This document shows, piece after piece, positions 44,539 through 51,882 of a DNA stretch of 64,000 bases (the stretch's first letter is position 1; every line of letters starts with the position of its first letter). The stretch is from positions 1,302,001 through 1,366,000 of the forward strand of contig NC_015474.1 in the NCBI RefSeq assembly GCF_000211475.1. Direction: 5' to 3'. The notes beneath the pieces are model-generated. The model made no database searches and was not told the origin of the DNA. It saw only the letters and a program-made list of their open reading frames with translations. Source of the stretch: Pyrococcus sp. NA2 (GTDB taxonomy: Archaea > Methanobacteriota_B > Thermococci > Thermococcales > Thermococcaceae). The position numbers and the translations under genes were made by a program.

Positions 44539-44763
44539 GGTCTTGGAGGGGCCACTCAAAAGAGGGGTTTCACGTTCCCACTCCGCCTTGGAGTGGTTGA
44601 CGCCGGTAGGCGTCCTCTCAAAAGATGGCCTCTAAGGCGATAACCCCGAGCCGGTAGGGGTAACGGGCTCAAGACCGGGCCCTCGGGCTGAACCGAAAGG
44701 GGTAATCCGAGTAGGTGATGGGCCCGTAAACCTTCCCGCCAATGGCGAGGGGGAGGTCAGATC
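44539..44763 (+). ncRNA. GC-rich structured RNA of ~225 nt, identity unknown
   Basis: This block is strikingly GC-rich in an AT-rich genome, the classic sign of a stable RNA in a hyperthermophile. Helices visible by eye: CACTCC/GGAGTG (44579-44595), GACGCC-GGTA-GGCGTC (44599-44614), and CGGGCCC/GGGCCCG (44676-44682 with 44720-44726) enclosing TCGG/CCGA and an ACC-GAAA-GGGG loop. CCTTCC/GGGAGG encloses CGCC-AAT-GGCG (44731-44756). A closing GGTCT/AGATC stem is at 44539-44543 with 44759-44763. A TATA box precedes it. It is not tRNA or rRNA, and I do not see the RNase P or SRP core motifs. It may match one of the Hgc RNAs reported from P. furiosus, or be new. Confidence 0.7.
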
Positions 44764-45045
44764 TATATCCAGCTCTTTAGATATTAGTTTTTCTCCCATC
44801 TTTTAAGCCCAACAAACTCGACCTTCCTTATTAGGTTCCTCAGAATTTCTTGTGCTCTCTTGCGAGGATTTTTTGGTTATTTATTCCAATGTTTTCTCTC
44901 TAGTTAGGATGTTTTTGAATTTCATTAATTAATTGTGCTTATGTTAAACAAACATGGCTATTGTACAAAAGTTCCAAAAAGTTTTTAAAACTTTAAATCT
45001 CTTATAAAATTTGTAAAATGTACAAGCAATAATGGTGAAATTATA
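44764..45045. other. Spacer between structured RNA and radical SAM gene
   Basis: About 280 nt, AT-rich. The first ~110 nt read on the minus strand like a short decayed coding tail (fragments such as RKVEFVGLKRWEKN), with no intact gene. The last ~80 nt hold the promoter of the radical SAM gene, listed separately. Confidence 0.4.
44978..45009 (+). promoter_or_regulatory. Promoter of radical SAM gene with perfect dyad upstream of TATA
   Basis: AAAGTTTT-T-AAAACTTT (44978-44994) is a perfect 17-nt palindrome. It lies 6 nt upstream of the TATA box CTTATAAAA (45001-45009), which is placed to start transcription near 45030. GGTGA at 45034-45038 then precedes ATG 45046. TTGTACAA-like motifs flank the dyad at ~44961-44968 and ~45019-45025. 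The dyad is a candidate binding site for a regulator of the peptide locus. Confidence 0.5.
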
Positions 45046-46497
45046 ATGAATGTTATTAAATTAAAAGATATTACAGCCATAAAAACTGAAATAGACGGCG
45101 TTGAAAAGTTCTTTGTCCTTCATGAAACCTCAGGGTATTTCATCGAGATTGAAAAGGAAACTTATGAAGGCTTAGAAAAACTTAGCAAAGGAGAGAAAGA
45201 TAAGCTCACTAAAGAAGAAAAAACTAAATTGACCGAGCTTTTCATATATACAGCCCAACTACCACAACTCAAAATAAACGAGGATGTACAAGAGCCTATA
45301 TACTTTCTCGGAGGTAGCATTAACGTCTCTCAAGCATGTAACTTCTCATGCGTCTATTGTTATGGAAATAAAGGGCTTTACGGGAACGAAAAGCCGAAAC
45401 TTATGAACTTAGAAACTGCAAAGAAAAGCATTGATTTGTTACTTCAAAAAAGCAGTAATATTACAATAATAACGTTTTTTGGTGGAGAGCCTTTGTTAAA
45501 CTTTAAAGTGATAAAAGAAGCCGTCGAATACGCCAAAAAGAGAGCTAACGAGCTTAATAAAAAAGTATCCTTTACAATAACCACAAAAGGTTATCTATTA
45601 ACTCCAGAAATTGCCGATTTTCTCTTAGAAAACAACTTTGACATAAACATAAGCCTCGATGGATATAGAGAACTACACAACAAAAACAGACTCTTAGCAG
45701 ACGGTAGCCCAACATATAACGTTGTAGCAAACAACATTAAATACCTTCTAAAAAGGGCTAAAGAGCTTGGTAGATTTAAGAATATTTCCATAAAAGCAAC
45801 TCTCATGCCCGACCAAGTTAAAGAAGCTTACAAAGTCTATAAACACATAAAAGAAGAGTTTAACCCACCAATAATAGCAATAGGCTTTGCTACACTCTCC
45901 AATGGTGCAATGACCACAAAACATTTGGACATTTACCTAAAAGAACTCGAAAAAATAGCCATTGATGAATTAGAAACCTTTGGAGAGCTTAACAGAGTGC
46001 TCTTTGGAGATTTCATACTACAATTCAGAGATATTTACGGTGGTAGGATTAAAGCCCAACATTGCGGTGCTGGGTTCGGTAGCATAGCAATAGACGTTGA
46101 TGGGAACGTTTACCCATGCCAAAGATTTGTATCCTTCAAAGATTTCAAACTTAGTGATATAAACTCATTCACCCTAAAAGACCTCTCAAAATTTGAAGGA
46201 CAAAAATATACACCATTTAACCATGAACCATGCAAATCATGTTGGCTTAAGTTCTATTGTCGTAACTTTTGCTACTATGACAACATGATTTACACAGGCA
46301 AAATCATAATTCCATCGAATTTATCATGCTATTATGCAAAAGAAAAATTCAAAATCGGGCTTTGGCTTTATTCAAGACTCTACGACGAATACGAAGAAAA
46401 ATTTGAAGAATACCTCGAAAAGAGCATGAACATGCCCAGAACAACGAGTAATCAGGTTACTTACCTACCACGCAACACGGTTAATGTAAAAACCTAA
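45046..46497 (+). CDS. Radical SAM/SPASM peptide maturase (putative RiPP enzyme)
   Basis: The 483-residue enzyme has an N-terminal ~95-residue region resembling the PqqD-like recognition domain of peptide maturases. The radical SAM core follows, with CNFSCVYC (CxxxCxxC, near residue 100), FFGGEPLLNF and a TIM-barrel. The C-terminal SPASM domain matches the seven-Cys rule exactly: CX12GX4C (CGAG...YPC), then CX2CX5CX3C (CKSCWLKFYCRNFC), then a final Cys in NLSCYYAK. Such enzymes form thioether or C-C crosslinks in ribosomal peptides. Two short Cys-containing peptide genes and an MFS exporter follow directly. Codon use is A-rich compared with neighbours, suggesting acquisition. Confidence 0.92.
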   Translation: MNVIKLKDITAIKTEIDGVEKFFVLHETSGYFIEIEKETYEGLEKLSKGEKDKLTKEEKTKLTELFIYTAQLPQLKINEDVQEPIYFLGGSINVSQACNFSCVYCYGNKGLYGNEKPKLMNLETAKKSIDLLLQKSSNITIITFFGGEPLLNFKVIKEAVEYAKKRANELNKKVSFTITTKGYLLTPEIADFLLENNFDINISLDGYRELHNKNRLLADGSPTYNVVANNIKYLLKRAKELGRFKNISIKATLMPDQVKEAYKVYKHIKEEFNPPIIAIGFATLSNGAMTTKHLDIYLKELEKIAIDELETFGELNRVLFGDFILQFRDIYGGRIKAQHCGAGFGSIAIDVDGNVYPCQRFVSFKDFKLSDINSFTLKDLSKFEGQKYTPFNHEPCKSCWLKFYCRNFCYYDNMIYTGKIIIPSNLSCYYAKEKFKIGLWLYSRLYDEYEEKFEEYLEKSMNMPRTTSNQVTYLPRNTVNVKT

Positions 46498-46531
46498 CAT
46501 ATTGTCTTAAAAAATTAAAGAAGGGATGAAC

Positions 46532-46624
46532 ATGAGAGTTTTAACGAAAAAACGCCAAACGACCACGAGGTATATATGTGGTAGCATTGCCGATGTAATG
46601 TGTGAGGTTAGCTATGTAGAATGA
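46532..46624 (+). CDS. Putative RiPP precursor peptide 1 (30 aa)
   Basis: ATG 46532, 34 nt after the maturase stop and preceded by AAGGGATGA, opens a 30-codon frame. It begins MRVLTKKRQTTTR, continues YICGSIADVMCE and ends VSYVE. The N-terminal part is basic and could be the leader; the C-terminal part has two Cys eight residues apart and acidic residues. The second peptide gene 41 nt downstream shares MRxLTK and YxCxSIxDxxCE at the same spacing. Conservation of exactly the Cys, Ser-Ile, Asp and Glu positions between otherwise diverged copies argues for selection. The ribosome site is weaker than that of peptide 2. Confidence 0.75.
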   Translation: MRVLTKKRQTTTRYICGSIADVMCEVSYVE

Positions 46625-46664
46625 TTCTAAATCCCGCTCACAACTTAAAGGAGGTGAAAACGAA

Positions 46665-46763
46665 ATGAGAGCCTTGACCAAAGCCAAACCAACCATAGCC
46701 AACCTCTATGCATGCAACAGCATCGGCGACATCCTCTGTGAGAAAATCCACGAAATATTCTGA
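46665..46763 (+). CDS. Putative RiPP precursor peptide 2 (32 aa)
   Basis: A perfect AGGAGGTGA (46650-46658) precedes ATG 46665 by 6 nt. The 32-codon frame begins MRALTKAKPTIANL, continues YACNSIGDILCE and ends KIHEIF. It is a paralogue of peptide 1, with identical positions MR, LTK, T10, Y, C, SI, D and CE. The strong ribosome site shows that the small frame is meant to be translated. It is predicted to be modified by the upstream radical SAM/SPASM enzyme and exported by the MFS protein downstream; those roles are inferred from context. Confidence 0.82.
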   Translation: MRALTKAKPTIANLYACNSIGDILCEKIHEIF

Positions 46764-46803
46764 AACCAAAAACACGATGTAGCAAATAGAAAGATTGTTC
46801 AAA

Positions 46804-46823
46804 CTTTTTCCTTTTTATTTTTT
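46804..46823 (+). terminator. T-rich tract between precursor peptides and exporter
   Basis: A nearly continuous run of T (interrupted by CC and A) lies 41 nt after the stop of peptide 2 and before the exporter's Shine-Dalgarno. It has the form of an archaeal terminator. Partial termination here would give more precursor and maturase than exporter transcript. Confidence 0.45.
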
Positions 46824-46848
46824 AATAAAACCAATAGGAGGCTTTCAA

Positions 46849-48066
46849 ATGGATTTAATCAAAAGATACATGGTGCTTTACGCTCTAATGAACACAAGCT
46901 TTGTAAGTGGGATTATAACTATTTACTATCTTGCAAAAGGCTTAACATACGCTCAAATAGGAATAGCAACCGCAATATCAACCATTGGCTTCTTCCTATT
47001 CGAAGTTCCAACAGGAGTAATCGGAGACAAAATAAGCCGAAAGAAAAGCGTCCTAATCGGCTTAACACTCTTCCCAATCGGCACAATAATCCTAATATTC
47101 CTAAAAAACTTCCCAATGCTAATAGCCTACGCTATAATAACCTCCCTCAGCCTAACATTCATCAGCGGAAGCTTAGAAGCATGGCTATTTGACAACCTCA
47201 AACATCTCGGCAAGGAAAAAGAATACAGAAAACTCATGAAAAGCATAAAAACCATAACTCTACCATTATCAGCAACAACAATCGTAATCGGAAGCTTTTT
47301 AGCCCAAAAATATGGCTTCAAACTACCACTAACCCTATCATTAGCACTCGAAATAACAATGCTCATAGTAGCCCTAAGCATCCCCGAATATGAGTTTAAA
47401 AAGCCTAAGGTTGCCTATCACATTCACGTTTTACACTCAATCAAAGAAATCACAAAACCAAACATACTCTGGCTAATTATTGTAGCAATAATCGTAACCA
47501 TGTCAATCAACCAATTCCGACAATACTTTGAACCTTACTTGGGCAACATCTTAGCTCAGAGCCTCAAAACCACCATAATGGGAACGTTGGGTATTCTCGG
47601 ACTAATCGAGGCAATAGTAAAAGTCATCCCTAAAATAATTGGCGTAAGGCTTAAAGAAAAATGGAGTGTCTTCGCTTACTCAATAGCACCCGTGAGCATT
47701 CCAATGCTCACGGCATTATCAGTAATCCACCAAAATCCTATCTTCATCGTAATACTTGGAGTTATTGCAACGATAATCAACACGGCTTATGCCTTCAACT
47801 TTGGCATTGAATTGCAAGTAAGAATCCCCAGCGAAAAAAGAGCAACCATAATATCTCTTTATTCCATGATTTCAGCCCTGATAATGGCAATCTTCTACGG
47901 AATCTATGGTCTTATCGTTGATAAACTTGGCTTAGCAGAGGCAAGATTAGTATTTGCACTAACCCTCTTTGGCATTGGTTTAGCATTCAAAGGAGCACAA
48001 ACAATTGGAATCCTGAAAGAACCATTAGAACTAAAACACCTACAACTTCTTTCAAAGGAGCAATAG
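46849..48066 (+). CDS. MFS transporter, putative peptide exporter
   Basis: The 405-residue protein has twelve predicted membrane spans. Its MFS signature between TM2 and TM3 reads FEVPTGVIGDKISRKKSVLIG (the GxxxDxxxRKK loop), typical of drug-efflux type carriers. The frame extends to TTG 46795, but AGGAGG (46836-46841) precedes ATG 46849, which gives the MDLIKRYMVLYAL start. Its place directly after a peptide maturase and two precursors suggests export of, or resistance to, the modified peptide. Like the maturase gene it favours C/A-ending codons and contains CGA/CGC-type Arg codons rare in the neighbours. Confidence 0.85.
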   Translation: MDLIKRYMVLYALMNTSFVSGIITIYYLAKGLTYAQIGIATAISTIGFFLFEVPTGVIGDKISRKKSVLIGLTLFPIGTIILIFLKNFPMLIAYAIITSLSLTFISGSLEAWLFDNLKHLGKEKEYRKLMKSIKTITLPLSATTIVIGSFLAQKYGFKLPLTLSLALEITMLIVALSIPEYEFKKPKVAYHIHVLHSIKEITKPNILWLIIVAIIVTMSINQFRQYFEPYLGNILAQSLKTTIMGTLGILGLIEAIVKVIPKIIGVRLKEKWSVFAYSIAPVSIPMLTALSVIHQNPIFIVILGVIATIINTAYAFNFGIELQVRIPSEKRATIISLYSMISALIMAIFYGIYGLIVDKLGLAEARLVFALTLFGIGLAFKGAQTIGILKEPLELKHLQLLSKEQ

Positions 48067-48318
48067 AGCCATATTTATGTCCATTTGTGTTCTATAACTA
48101 TTTTAAAGTCTTGTGTGTATTTATTTCAAAAACTTTCAAAATCTCAATATCCTAGCGTTTAAAGGCTTTTTCATATGATATACATGACTCAAGTGGATCC
48201 CATAAGCTGACAGTTCCAATGGAGCGTGAGCTTAGGGTAGGATTGATACAAAAAATATTAGTAACTAAATAATTTTTAAATAGCAGGAATATAAAGAATA
48301 AACACTGAGGGATTATAA

Positions 48319-49449
48319 ATGGATAACTTGGACATTAAATTTATCGTCTTCCTTACCATCTTTATTTTAATCGGGGCATATATTATTGGCGTTCCAGACA
48401 TGTTTTTCTCAAAGCATCAGTCAAATCCTCCACATCCATACGTGTATTCAAAGGAGGACATTGAAGAAATGCAGAAGCATTATTCCCTAGCAAATTTCAG
48501 CGGCCTCACTACGGACGCTTCATTGATAAACAAAACACGCTCACTGTTCATGGAACTTAACAGCACTAGAAAATGTAGCATTTTAATAAGAGACATGGAA
48601 AGGGATTTCTATTCTGCAAGAATCTACACGTTCGTGCCAACGTTTGCATACTTGGCTGCAGATAAGATAGAGTGCAACATGAACCAATATAAAGGAAACG
48701 TTAGCTTAGCCCTAAGCGAGGTAGAAAAGCTCCTAAGTGAAATAAGGGAGATCGAAAAGACAAAAGGCCAATCTCCGTGGTTAGCCGTTGCAGAACTCTA
48801 CCTAGAATGGTCTCAAAACCCAAACATGACTTCTACACGGGTCATCTTTACCCTTGAGTATCTCATACCATTCCTTAAGGAGCACATTGAAGGAGAATAC
48901 GAGAGAATTAATTTTGAGCTGTCCAATATTACGAGAACTAGGATGAAAGTTGAAGAATTAGAAAGAGCCCTAAAAGAGGACAAAACTCAGAGAGCTAACT
49001 TAATAGTCTTTGCCTCAGCTTGGCTGAACATGTCGGAGGAAGCATATAAGAAAGGTGAGAAATCACTTGCCCTATGGTATTATTCGGTTGCTCTCGCGTA
49101 CCTTAATTTAACCGAAACGGAGTGGGCCAAGGCTCCCCATCCGTACTTTGTTGGGGGAGGGCTTCAGAAAGAAAAGGACGTGCCCTACAATATTACAGGA
49201 ATCAGAAAAGAAGTTTACGAAAGGGCATTGGCCTTTGCTAGGAAGAAGGGAGAAGGGCCTTATGCAGAGCTCCTATCCAATTACGTTCTATTAGATCTTT
49301 GGGCATTAGATTCATCCACACTTCCAAAGCTTTCAGATCCAAATAATCCCCTCCTGAAGTATTACCCCTCTGCCACGTATGAAGAATATTTACGCCTTTT
49401 AGGCATGGTGGTTGCCTTGGAAATCTTTGCTTCTCATTTCTCCTCTTAG
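48319..49449 (+). CDS. Secreted/membrane-anchored helical protein of unknown function
   Basis: The 376-residue protein has one N-terminal membrane segment (FIVFLTIFILIGAYIIGVPDMFF). A long, mostly alpha-helical exterior follows, with TPR-like helix pairs (FASAWLNMSEEAYKKGEKSLALWYYSVALAYLNLTETEW) and many N-x-S/T sequons. I do not recognise the family. It is flanked by the RiPP-like locus (252 nt upstream) and convergent hypF. A TATA-like AATTTTTAAATAG at ~48270-48282 serves it separately. Codon use returns to the Pyrococcus norm. Confidence 0.65.
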   Translation: MDNLDIKFIVFLTIFILIGAYIIGVPDMFFSKHQSNPPHPYVYSKEDIEEMQKHYSLANFSGLTTDASLINKTRSLFMELNSTRKCSILIRDMERDFYSARIYTFVPTFAYLAADKIECNMNQYKGNVSLALSEVEKLLSEIREIEKTKGQSPWLAVAELYLEWSQNPNMTSTRVIFTLEYLIPFLKEHIEGEYERINFELSNITRTRMKVEELERALKEDKTQRANLIVFASAWLNMSEEAYKKGEKSLALWYYSVALAYLNLTETEWAKAPHPYFVGGGLQKEKDVPYNITGIRKEVYERALAFARKKGEGPYAELLSNYVLLDLWALDSSTLPKLSDPNNPLLKYYPSATYEEYLRLLGMVVALEIFASHFSS

Positions 49450-49469
49450 TCTTGTTAAAATTTTCAAAG

Positions 49470-51803
49470 TTAAATACTAAGGTCTTCCCTATTTAGGTAA
49501 CCCTCACTGTAGAGTCCTCCTAGAAAAGCCTGGCCAACGTTTATTCCATTGTCTCCCCTAGGAACTTCGTATGTAGTTAGGAACCTTAGTCCATTTCTTT
49601 CAACAATCTTCCTTATCGTTTTAACTATCAATTCATTGTAGGCAACCCCTCCGCTGAGAACTATTATCTTTGCTCCGAACTCTTTGGCTTTCTCAACGCT
49701 AAGCTCGGCAAATGTTCTTGCAAGTGCGAGATGGACAGAGTATGCGATATCAACTGGATTTGCATCTTCAATTACATTTAAAACCTCTTCAAAGAGCTCA
49801 GAAACCTTTACCTCTTCTCCCTCTACTGGGACTGTGAAGTTCAGATCATTCTTACCCCTGAAGGCAAAGCTCTCAAGCTTCATCGCTGGTTCTCCTTCAT
49901 AATTCCTTTTGTAAGAGACGTTTAGGAGAACCGAAAACGCATCTAGAACCCTACCCATTGAGGATGCTTGAGCAACGTTGATTCCACTTGTTAACTGTCT
50001 CATTATTACCTTGAATTCCGTTTCACCGTATCTTAAGCTTTGTATCGCTCCTGGACAGTGCTTTCTAATGATGCCCTCTATTTCCTCGATGTCATGATTT
50101 AAACTCAATATACCAATCAGGGCTCTCAATGGATAATAGCTTGCGAGGTCTCCTCCGGGTAATGGATAGTACTCTATGTGTGCCAGCCTCTCAATGTCCT
50201 CATAACTAAGGTAAATTACCTCACCACCCCAGGTCCTTCCATCGGTTCCGTAACCAACTCCATCCATTGCTATTCCAACAACTTCCTCCAGATTATGCTC
50301 AGCCATGACGCTTGCAACGTGGGCATAGTGATGCTGAACCTGAAGGAGTTCTGCGTTAAACTCCTCCGCAATTTCCATTGCAAGTTTCGTTGTGTTGTAT
50401 GTTGGGTGGAGATCCGAGATTACAAGGTCTATTCCCTTGATCCTCAATATCTTGAAGAAGTGTCTTATTGCTTCTCTCATGAACTCGAGAACCTCAATCT
50501 TGGAGGTGTTGCCTATATACTGGCTTGGATAGACCTTTCCATTCTTTATGACTCCGAATGCATTCATCAACTCTGCCCCAACTGCCAATCCCTTATATTC
50601 AAATGGTATCTCTATTGCAAGTGGAACAAAGCCTCTACTTCTCCTTATAACTGCTCTTTTACCGTCTACGAACCTAACCACACTGTCATCAGCCCTATTC
50701 GGAATTCTCCTGTTGTGGAGTAACAAATAATCGGCAACATCTTTTAGCTTTTCAAACGCCTCCTCGTTCTCCTTAATCATTGGCATTCCAGGGAAGTTGG
50801 CTGAGGTCATTACGTAAACTGGCGTTTCACTCCAGTGGAAGAGGATGTAGTGGGTTCCAGCGTAGGGCAACATGACGCCAATTGTATGCAACCCTGGAGC
50901 TAAACTTTCCGGTAATGGAAAAGGTTCCTTTTTTCTAAGAGCAACTATTGGCCTTCTGTAACTTGTTAACTCCTCTTCTTCCTCTTTAGATACATAAGCA
51001 AACGTTTTTACTGTCTCGAGATCCCTTGCCATTATTGCAAATGGCTTTTGAGGCCTGAATATCCTTTTCCTCAGCTCTTTAACTATCTCGTCATTAGTTG
51101 CGTCACATGCTAGATGTATTCCCCCTATTCCTTTTATCGCAACGATGTATCCCTTATCTATGAGCTTTGCAGCCTTTCTCAGGGGGTCTCCTATTATCTC
51201 ATTCCCATCGGCGGTGTATAATCGATAACTTGGTCCACATGTTGGACATGCAACGGGTTCTGCATGATACCTTCTGTTCAGTGGATCTTCATACTCACTT
51301 CTACAAAAGTCGCACATTGGAAATTCTCTCATCGCCGTATTCTCTCTATCGTAGGGTAAGTCTTCAATTATCGTAAACCTGGGCCCACAATTTGTACAGA
51401 CTATGAAGGGGTACATGTAGCGTTTGTTTGTCGGATCGAAGAGCTCTCTAAGACAATCATCACATATAGCTATGTCAGGCGGAATTATCGAGTCTCCCTC
51501 TTTTTTACCTTCTTTGGAACTTTTTTCGATATAGAATCTGTCAAATCCCTGGATCGGGATTTCTTCTTTTTCTATTTTGTCTATTCTGGCTATTGGGGGC
51601 TTTTTCTTTATTAGATCTTCAAGAAACTTTTTTATATCTTCTTCTCTTCCTTCAACAACTATCTCAACCCCAGCATCACCAAGGTTTCTCACATATCCCT
51701 TTAAATTGTGAGCGTGAGCTATTCTGTAGACGAATGGTCTGAATCCAACGGCTTGAACTATACCTTGGACATGTATTTTGTATGCTTTCATTAACTTCCC
51801 CAT
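49470..51803 (-). CDS. hypF: Hydrogenase maturation carbamoyltransferase HypF
   Basis: The 777-residue protein converts carbamoyl phosphate to a thiocarbamate on HypE, the source of the cyanide ligands of NiFe hydrogenases. Domain order is acylphosphatase (VQGIVQAVGFRPFVYR, residues ~12-28), two zinc fingers (CDDC...CTNCG, CDFC...CPTCG, ~105-185), a YrdC-like domain, and a Kae1-like domain (LLQVQHHYAHVASVMAEHNL, GVGYGTDGRTWGGE). The C-terminal IIVLSGGVAYNEL is intact. An alternative start MKAYKI at 51791 has GGGGAA upstream. hypD follows the same strand upstream, 79 nt away. Confidence 0.96.
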   Translation of the reverse strand: MGKLMKAYKIHVQGIVQAVGFRPFVYRIAHAHNLKGYVRNLGDAGVEIVVEGREEDIKKFLEDLIKKKPPIARIDKIEKEEIPIQGFDRFYIEKSSKEGKKEGDSIIPPDIAICDDCLRELFDPTNKRYMYPFIVCTNCGPRFTIIEDLPYDRENTAMREFPMCDFCRSEYEDPLNRRYHAEPVACPTCGPSYRLYTADGNEIIGDPLRKAAKLIDKGYIVAIKGIGGIHLACDATNDEIVKELRKRIFRPQKPFAIMARDLETVKTFAYVSKEEEEELTSYRRPIVALRKKEPFPLPESLAPGLHTIGVMLPYAGTHYILFHWSETPVYVMTSANFPGMPMIKENEEAFEKLKDVADYLLLHNRRIPNRADDSVVRFVDGKRAVIRRSRGFVPLAIEIPFEYKGLAVGAELMNAFGVIKNGKVYPSQYIGNTSKIEVLEFMREAIRHFFKILRIKGIDLVISDLHPTYNTTKLAMEIAEEFNAELLQVQHHYAHVASVMAEHNLEEVVGIAMDGVGYGTDGRTWGGEVIYLSYEDIERLAHIEYYPLPGGDLASYYPLRALIGILSLNHDIEEIEGIIRKHCPGAIQSLRYGETEFKVIMRQLTSGINVAQASSMGRVLDAFSVLLNVSYKRNYEGEPAMKLESFAFRGKNDLNFTVPVEGEEVKVSELFEEVLNVIEDANPVDIAYSVHLALARTFAELSVEKAKEFGAKIIVLSGGVAYNELIVKTIRKIVERNGLRFLTTYEVPRGDNGINVGQAFLGGLYSEGYLNREDLSI

Positions 51804-51882
51804 AATACTATCTGGAATTGGAGCCTTTATACGTTTCTAAAACCAAAAGTTGGGAACGAGAGGAGAGTTTTCAACCTTAGGT

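Noticed and set aside
44590-44800. Minus-strand reading frame rich in Pro/Gly across the GC-rich block
   Set aside because: It begins near 44798 with a plausible Met, but the sequence is what translation of RNA helices gives; symmetrical hairpins and a + strand TATA box support an RNA instead.
46795-46848. Longer MFS start at TTG 46795
   Set aside because: The leader encodes the T-rich tract as Phe/Leu residues and the ribosome site AGGAGG precedes ATG 46849.
48067-48318. Short frame MERELRVGLIQKILVTK after the exporter as a third precursor peptide
   Set aside because: It lacks the Cys pattern, the MRxLTK leader and a ribosome site.
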